A stretch of DNA of 64,000 bases, taken from the NCBI GenBank assembly GCA_028285305.1, contig JANQPV010000013.1, positions 147,670 through 211,669 of the forward strand, given 5' to 3'. Both the position numbers and the translations under genes were made by a program. Positions 59,032 to 64,000 of the stretch are shown here, one piece after another. The notes under the pieces were generated by a model, which worked only from the letters and a program-made list of their open reading frames with translations, did no database searches and had not been told where the DNA came from. Every line of letters begins with the position of its first letter. Within the stretch, counting starts at the first letter, position 1. Source of the DNA: Alphaproteobacteria bacterium. Its GTDB lineage: Bacteria > Pseudomonadota > Alphaproteobacteria > SMXP01.

Positions 59032-60768
59032 GTGCAAGAGAATTCTAACGATCAGGCTGCGAGATCTATCCAAATACCCGCTTTGTTCGGATTGTCGGGT
59101 CTGATGATCCTTGGGGTCGCAGCGACCACACTGTTTAACATCGGATCAGTTTCGTCTGAAGGCCAAACCGATCTTGCCCTGACTTCATTACTTCAGTGGC
59201 TTTCTCTCGCCATAGGATTGGGTCTATTGGCAGTCTCTGTGCGGATCTTCTTTGACGATGGCGCCGGCGAGGCATCTTCTATTGAATCCGACGCTGGCAC
59301 TGACCAAGTTCGTCTGCGGTCGGCCCTGGATTACTGTAAGACCAACATCATGGTCGCCAATGAAACTCACGACATTGTATATTTCAACGAAAACCTAGAC
59401 GAGATGCTCAGGAATGCGCAGTCTGACATTCAAAACGCTCTTCCGGATTTCGATGTCGACAAAGTACTGGGCTCAAATATTGATGTGTTTCACGCAGACC
59501 CATCGCATCAGCGTGCCATGTTGGCAAGGTTAACCTCTTCATACGAAACCCAGATAGAAGTCGGCGGCCGCCACTTCAACTTAATCGCAAGTCCTATTTA
59601 TGATACGAACAACCAGCGCCTTGGCACCGTTGTTGAATGGCAGGATTTTACAGAAGAAAGAGCTGTTGAGAACGCGGTAGATAACGTCGTCGAAGCGGCT
59701 GTCGCGGGCAATTTTTCGGAACGCATTCAAATTCAAGGCGCGAATGGGTTTGTATCGCGTCTGGCCGATCGGATCAATGAGCTCTGCTCGGTGGTTGACG
59801 AGGCAACGGACGAACTCGTTTCAATGCTCGCGTCCCTTTCGACCGGAGATCTACGACCACGGATAACCAAGGACTACCAAGGCAAGTTTGGTACGTTGAA
59901 GGACAGTGCGAATGCAACAGCCGATCAACTGGCACGTATCGTCTCCCAGATAAAAGGTGCTACGGCCGAAGTTGAGAACGCGGCACGAGAAATTGGCTCG
60001 GGAACTGAAGATCTTTCAACCCGCACCGAACAAGCCGCTTCCAATTTAGAACAGACAGCGGCAGCGACCGAACAAATGGCGGCCACTGTGCGTCAGAACG
60101 CTGACAACGCTGAACATGTGAGTAGCTTGGCGCAGACATCAAACAAAGGCGCTGCCGAAGGAACCCAGGTGGTCGAATCCGCCGTCGCTGCTATGGACGG
60201 CATCGAGAAGTCATCACAACGAATTACCGAAATTATCGAAGTGATCGACACAATCTCGTTTCAAACAAATCTCCTGGCACTGAATGCCAGTGTTGAGGCC
60301 GCGCGGGCAGGTGAAGCAGGCCGCGGATTTGATGTTGTGGCCCAAGAAGTACGCGGATTGGCGCAAAGATCTGCCACAGCTGCCGCGGACATCAAGGAGT
60401 TAATCGAAGAAAGCAACAAACGCGTGAAGGATGGAGTTGGCTTGGTCAATCAAACCGGCGAGACCCTTGCCAAGATCGTGGCGGCTGTTGATGAATCCGT
60501 GAATATGACGGAAAGCATCGCCGCGTCTTCGCAACAGCAATCGACCGGCATCCAAGAAATCAATTCTGCTGTTGCAAATCTCGATACCATGATACAGCAG
60601 AATGCGGCGTTGGTAGAAGAAAGTGCGGCTTCAGCACGGGCGCTAACCAATCAAGCTCAATCCCTCAGAGAGATGATGGCGTTCTTCCGTACAGAACAAG
60701 ACGGCCACACCTCTAACCAATCAGATCCGGGAGGTGAGTCAGCCGTCCGCTCACGCCGCGCCGCTTAG
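59032..60768 (+). CDS. methyl-accepting chemotaxis protein with cytoplasmic PAS domain
   Basis: A 578-residue chemoreceptor. GTG 59032 follows AAGGAA by five bases. Two hydrophobic helices (about 15-38 and 55-75) are joined by only about 15 residues, so there is no periplasmic sensor. Residues about 95-205 resemble a PAS domain. Then come HAMP-like helices and the long signalling coiled coil with EVIDTISFQTNLLALNASVEAARAGEAGRGFDVVAQEVRGLAQRS (about 405-450), the CheA/CheW contact tip. Sensing is therefore internal, for example redox or energy state, as in Aer. No C-terminal CheR pentapeptide and no other che genes are seen nearby. Confidence 0.92.
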   Translation: MQENSNDQAARSIQIPALFGLSGLMILGVAATTLFNIGSVSSEGQTDLALTSLLQWLSLAIGLGLLAVSVRIFFDDGAGEASSIESDAGTDQVRLRSALDYCKTNIMVANETHDIVYFNENLDEMLRNAQSDIQNALPDFDVDKVLGSNIDVFHADPSHQRAMLARLTSSYETQIEVGGRHFNLIASPIYDTNNQRLGTVVEWQDFTEERAVENAVDNVVEAAVAGNFSERIQIQGANGFVSRLADRINELCSVVDEATDELVSMLASLSTGDLRPRITKDYQGKFGTLKDSANATADQLARIVSQIKGATAEVENAAREIGSGTEDLSTRTEQAASNLEQTAAATEQMAATVRQNADNAEHVSSLAQTSNKGAAEGTQVVESAVAAMDGIEKSSQRITEIIEVIDTISFQTNLLALNASVEAARAGEAGRGFDVVAQEVRGLAQRSATAAADIKELIEESNKRVKDGVGLVNQTGETLAKIVAAVDESVNMTESIAASSQQQSTGIQEINSAVANLDTMIQQNAALVEESAASARALTNQAQSLREMMAFFRTEQDGHTSNQSDPGGESAVRSRRAA

Positions 60769-60793
60769 CATAAAGCTGTTGGAGAGATGGGCT

Positions 60794-61309
60794 CTAGTCC
60801 GCTCCGATCAGCTCTAACTCGGCTGCGGCAAAGCCATACTCAAAACAGTAGAAGTCATTTGTTGCCAGCGTCGCAGCGAAATGCTGCGCGGCCCTCTCCG
60901 TTTCCCCGTTCAACAAGAAGTGCTGCCCGATATAGTAGTGTGCTTCGCAGAGACCTTCTTCCTCCGTTTGCAGAGGGTCGGAGCGGGCTGCTTCGAGAAC
61001 CTCTTCAACACTCATTTGATCCTGGTAGAACCGAATGATAGGGCCGGGCCATGCGGAAAGATCGAATCCCGCGGCTCGGTCTTCCAATGAGTACTCCGAA
61101 CCGTTCTGCGCTGCAGACAGAAATCGCCAAAGAGCGATATACTGACGGACCTGGTGTCCGAACGCTGCGACCGCATCCGGGATGCCGTGGGCGGCTTCCA
61201 AGGCGACCGTAAAGCTGTCGTCGACGGCTGCATAACCCCGTTTGTAGAAATGAGCGAACCCCAAATTCATGTGAGCAGACACAGGCGTGTCGGAGAACTC
61301 TAGCGCCAC
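60794..61309 (-). CDS. TPR-like protein, probably truncated at the N-terminus
   Basis: A 171-residue protein from GTG 61309, with no good ribosome site. The sequence MNLGFAHFYKRGYAAVDDSF, then SAWPGPIIRFYQDQMSVEEVLEAA, then LCEAHYYIGQHFLLNGETERAAQHF, then CFEYGFAAAELELI matches the C-terminal half of NlpI-like TPR lipoproteins. Those normally have a signal peptide and one more repeat in front. Just upstream the same frame reads a hydrophobic LLCGITCAVALEF but has no start before a TAA. The gene may be N-terminally truncated or use an unusual start. Confidence 0.6.
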   Translation of the reverse strand: MALEFSDTPVSAHMNLGFAHFYKRGYAAVDDSFTVALEAAHGIPDAVAAFGHQVRQYIALWRFLSAAQNGSEYSLEDRAAGFDLSAWPGPIIRFYQDQMSVEEVLEAARSDPLQTEEEGLCEAHYYIGQHFLLNGETERAAQHFAATLATNDFYCFEYGFAAAELELIGAD

Positions 61310-61440
61310 CGCACAAGTGATGCCGCATAGCAGGCGAGAGCTGCCTTAACGCCGATGCGACGGAAACGCGCCCAACGGTTGTGTTCATGAAGTAATCTTG
61401 CAAGGCTGAGCAGTGCGGTGAGGAACGAAAAGGAGACACA

Positions 61441-62229
61441 ATGACTGACTGGACATTCTACAAAACCATACAGATCGATAAACGCGACAACGGTGTTCTG
61501 GTCGCGACCTTGAATCGGCCCGAGCGTCTAAATGCTGTAAATGGTACCTTACATACCGAGCTTGCGAATATTGCTCGCGATGCAGACAATGACGACGAGG
61601 TGAAAGTGCTTGTTCTCACCGGCGCGGGCCGCGCCTTTTGCGCCGGCGGTGACTTCGGCGGAGGCGATGACGCGATCATGGGCCGTGCCGGCCTTAAAGA
61701 AACCCGTGAGATTGTGGATCATCTCTTGGATTGCAGCATCCCGGTCATTTCGGCGGTTAAGGGCTACGCCATGGGGTTGGGGGCCACTGTTGCTCTGTTG
61801 GCGGATATTGTAGTGGCAGGAAAGTCTACTACGTTTGCCGACACTCATGTCAACATGGGGATTGGTGCAGGCGACGGAGGTCAAGTGATCTGGCCGCTCC
61901 TGATGGGTGTGAACAAGGCAAAGTTTCACCTCATGACAGGAGAGCGGATTACAGGCGAAGATGCCGAGCGCGCGGGCCTGGTCAATTTCCTTATTGAGGA
62001 TGATGACATACTGAATAAGGCACTCGAAATTGCAGACCGCTTGGCCAAAGGGCCGGGCCTTGCCATCTCGGCGTCAAAAGTGGGGATTAATCAGTACATT
62101 AAGTTTGTCTCGAACTTAGTCCTCCCGTACTCGTTTTCTGCCGAGCTTCAGACCTTTCGAAGTCGGGACGCAGCTGAGGCCGTCAAGGCGTTTCAGGAAA
62201 AGCGCGAACCGAACTTTCAAGGGCGGTAA
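61441..62229 (+). CDS. enoyl-CoA hydratase/isomerase family protein
   Basis: A 262-residue crotonase-fold protein. LNRPERLNAVNGTLHTEL (about 24-41), the oxyanion-hole segment GAGRAFCAGGDFGGGDD (about 61-77) and KGYAMGLGATVALLADIVVAGKSTTFADTHVNMGIGAGDGG (about 102-142) are present. The usual catalytic Glu positions are partly replaced (GAGDGG region), so hydratase, isomerase or another crotonase activity is possible. AAAGGAGA precedes the ATG. Confidence 0.9.
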   Translation: MTDWTFYKTIQIDKRDNGVLVATLNRPERLNAVNGTLHTELANIARDADNDDEVKVLVLTGAGRAFCAGGDFGGGDDAIMGRAGLKETREIVDHLLDCSIPVISAVKGYAMGLGATVALLADIVVAGKSTTFADTHVNMGIGAGDGGQVIWPLLMGVNKAKFHLMTGERITGEDAERAGLVNFLIEDDDILNKALEIADRLAKGPGLAISASKVGINQYIKFVSNLVLPYSFSAELQTFRSRDAAEAVKAFQEKREPNFQGR

Positions 62230-62297
62230 CGTTTGAATGTGAGCCTGGGGAATCGGTCCGACTTTGCCCCAAACGCTCACCCAACAAGGAGAGTTTG

Positions 62298-63242
62298 ATG
62301 CCGTCGATCTTGATCTCGGATCAGGTTGCCGATTCGTTCATGGACGAATTAGCTGGAGCCGCGCCGAACCACGACCTAACGATTTTGCGGGACGAAGCCC
62401 TTATAGGAGCGCCGCTAGAGGCGGTCGAAATCGCGTGTTTTTCTTGGGACGTGTTCCCGTCGCGTACGCGGCCTTTCCTCGGCGCAGTCAAAAGATGCCC
62501 CAACCTGAAATGGTTCCATACGATGAGCGCGGGCGTCGACGATCCATTCTTTCAAGGGCTCCTTGCGAACGGAGTTCGGTTGACGACGTCATCTGGAGCC
62601 CAGGCGACAACGATCGCGCAGTCGGTGATCATGCTGCTTCTCGCCCTTTCTCGCCGGTTCCCCGACTGGTTCGAAGATCAAAAAAAGTGCCGGTGGAATC
62701 CGCGTCAATTTCAAGATCTTCAAGAACGGCACTTGCTGGTTGCGGGCCTCGGACCAATAGGACTGGAGACCGCGAAGCTCGGGCAGGCATTGGGGATGCG
62801 CGTAACCGGGCTTCGCCGGAGCCCGCGCGGGGACGAGGGCTTTCCGGTAGAACGGCTGGAGAAAATAGAGACGATTCTACCGTTTACAGACGCAATGGTC
62901 CTCGCTCTGCCGCTCACGGACGAAACGCGTCACATTCTGAACGATAAGCGAATCGGACTTTTGCCTGACACGGCCTATATCGTCAATGTGGGCCGGGGCG
63001 AACTCATCGAAGAACAAGCACTCATTTCTGCTCTTAAGGACAATCGGCTTGGCGGGGCCGGCCTGGACGTGTTCGCGATCGAGCCGCTGCCCCAAGACAA
63101 CCCGCTCTGGCGATTGCAGAATACCATTGTCTTACCACACACGTCGGGTTCCGTTCCCGAGAACTTCGAACGCACAACGAAGATATTCCTTGAAAACGTT
63201 CGCCGATATCTGGCTGGAGAAACTCTGTACAATGAGGTGTAG
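62298..63242 (+). CDS. D-2-hydroxyacid dehydrogenase family protein
   Basis: A 314-residue NAD(P)-dependent dehydrogenase. ATG 62298 follows AAGGAGAG by five bases; the TTG at 62295 is less likely. NAD-binding VAGLGPIGLETAKLGQALGMRVTGLRR (about 147-173), the Arg in VNVGRGELIEEQAL (about 229-242), Glu of DVFAIEPLP and His of LPHTSG (about 281-286) make the catalytic set. The substrate could be glyoxylate, hydroxypyruvate or another 2-keto acid. Relatives resemble GhrA/GhrB-type reductases. Confidence 0.9.
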   Translation: MPSILISDQVADSFMDELAGAAPNHDLTILRDEALIGAPLEAVEIACFSWDVFPSRTRPFLGAVKRCPNLKWFHTMSAGVDDPFFQGLLANGVRLTTSSGAQATTIAQSVIMLLLALSRRFPDWFEDQKKCRWNPRQFQDLQERHLLVAGLGPIGLETAKLGQALGMRVTGLRRSPRGDEGFPVERLEKIETILPFTDAMVLALPLTDETRHILNDKRIGLLPDTAYIVNVGRGELIEEQALISALKDNRLGGAGLDVFAIEPLPQDNPLWRLQNTIVLPHTSGSVPENFERTTKIFLENVRRYLAGETLYNEV

Positions 63243-63309
63243 GCCCGATTCTCACTTTAAGCGCATGCATTTCCCGCTCTTGGAAAGCATAACCGGAAGG
63301 AATTGAACT

Positions 63310-63831
63310 ATGGATGTGCGTATTTCACCGGCAGTGCCTGGCGACGCGGTACATTTGCCGGAAATCGAGAAATCCGCCGCCGCTGCCTTTCGCTCCATAC
63401 CCGACCTCGCGTACTTGGCTGAGGGAGCCGTCATGAGCGTTGCAGAGCACGAGGCGCTTATCGCTAAAGGGAATGTTTGGATCGCTAAATCGGCGGAGGG
63501 CACTTCGATGGGGTTTCTGTCGTCTGAGAGATTTGGATCGGTACTGCATATCCACGAGCTTTCAGTTCACGCCAGTTTCCAAGGAGGCGGTATCGGCAGG
63601 CAGCTTATTGAAACAGCTCAAAGCTGGGCCACTGAAAAGCAACTTTCCGGTATTACTCTGACGACGTTCTCAGACGTGCCTTGGAACGCACCCTTTTACG
63701 AAAGATTGGGATTTCAGCGCCTGGACACTTCGGAATTGAGCCCGCGTCTAGCGGCGATCCTACGCGAAGAGGCGCACCATGGCCTCCCGCAAGACCAAAG
63801 GTGTGCAATGCGCTGGACCGCTTCGAAGTAG
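63310..63831 (+). CDS. GNAT family N-acetyltransferase
   Basis: A 173-residue acetyltransferase. It starts DVRISPAVPGDAVHLPEIEKSAAAAF and has ELSVHASFQGGGIGRQLIETAQSWATEKQL (about 77-106, acetyl-CoA site Q-x-x-G-x-G) and the conserved TFSDVPWNAPFYERLGFQRLD (about 113-133), common in aminoglycoside-6'-like and related acetyltransferases. AAGGAA precedes ATG 63310. The substrate is unknown. Confidence 0.88.
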   Translation: MDVRISPAVPGDAVHLPEIEKSAAAAFRSIPDLAYLAEGAVMSVAEHEALIAKGNVWIAKSAEGTSMGFLSSERFGSVLHIHELSVHASFQGGGIGRQLIETAQSWATEKQLSGITLTTFSDVPWNAPFYERLGFQRLDTSELSPRLAAILREEAHHGLPQDQRCAMRWTASK

Positions 63832-63903
63832 ATCAGTTTGGTCCCATCAATCGCTAGACGCCGAACATGGTTCGTCTTGTAAGACTCTGCCCCTGGCACT
63901 CCC

Positions 63904-64000
63904 TAGAGCCGTTTTGGTTTTGACGGAAACACAAAACGGCTCCAGATTCTTTGTTTTGCGCGTTTCCTGACGGTGAACCGGATTCCACTTCACCTGGAAA
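63904..64000. repeat. interspersed repeat, copy B (runs to the window edge)
   Basis: It contains a perfect 11-bp inverted repeat, GAGCCGTTTTG and CAAAACGGCTC with a 15-base loop (63906-63942), and ends CGGTGAACCGGATTCCACTT (63971-63990). It matches copy A at 45818-45903 without gaps over 82 bases. The strong hairpin is followed by TTTG-rich sequence but not a clean U tract, so a terminator role for the acetyltransferase gene is uncertain. It may continue beyond the window. Confidence 0.7.

Noticed and set aside
1..64000. tRNA, rRNA, CRISPR arrays, transposases and phage genes
   Set aside because: I looked for T-loop sequences, regularly spaced repeats and transposase motifs and found none that I could support.

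Overview
The window is chromosomal DNA that looks alphaproteobacterial. Support comes from densely packed genes of moderate GC, many TetR/GntR/AraC-controlled catabolic genes, families frequent in that class (NnrU, DUF1272, DUF2461, DUF169, CYP153), and a short interspersed repeat present twice (about 45818-45903 and 63904-64000). I saw no rRNA, tRNA, CRISPR array, transposase or phage genes, and I do not assign an order.

Layout. (1) 200-5683 is visibly AT-richer than the rest. It holds one plus-strand operon related to E. coli yjfIJKL: DUF2170, a PspA/IM30 protein, DUF2491, a probable double ribbon-helix-helix regulator, a duplicated DUF350 membrane protein, two unrecognised membrane or exported proteins, and a membrane-anchored spermidine-synthase-like enzyme. 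A sigma70-type promoter whose -35 box lies inside a tandem palindrome precedes it. (2) 5788-12447 is a minus-strand block: a ZTP/ZMP riboswitch with its own promoter, serine hydroxymethyltransferase, an amidase, a small exported protein, a Baeyer-Villiger-type monooxygenase and a MATE exporter. (3) 12631-18093 holds a CE15-type lipoprotein, a lone receiver protein, a GST, a MAPEG protein, small proteins and a PNPOx/GntR pair. (4) 18282-32683 is a hydrophobic-compound oxidation region: a CYP153-type P450 fused to a hotdog thioesterase, a GMC alcohol oxidase/dehydrogenase with a TetR regulator and tandem operators, an ArsR/His-rich metal pair, an EthA-like monooxygenase with an AraC regulator, an Old Yellow Enzyme, a luciferase-like enzyme and two DsbA-fold isomerase-like proteins. 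(5) 32834-37026 holds an MFS exporter facing a 770-residue protein that joins a TauD-like dioxygenase, TPRs and an ATP-grasp-like region. Beyond it is a candidate CRP-controlled small RNA. (6) 37027-45733 carries more TetR-controlled membrane and oxidation genes, including a Rieske oxygenase split by an in-frame TAA and a frameshifted membrane gene. (7) 45734-64000 is mixed metabolism: DUF169, M20 hydrolase, GFA, GSTs, GNATs, phosphodiester glycosidase, Nudix, a TPR protein, a sulfatase, an acyl-CoA ligase, a chemoreceptor, an enoyl-CoA hydratase and a 2-hydroxyacid dehydrogenase.

Taken together, the catabolic genes could oxidise alkyl chains (CYP153 to GMC enzyme to acyl-CoA ligase to enoyl-CoA hydratase) and cyclic ketones or other xenobiotics (two flavin monooxygenases, OYE, Rieske oxygenase, GSTs). 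Substrates cannot be fixed from sequence. The items most worth following up are the polyamine-linked PspA operon with its operator, the P450-thioesterase fusion with an internal ribosome binding site, the dioxygenase-TPR-ATP-grasp fusion, and the candidate small RNA.
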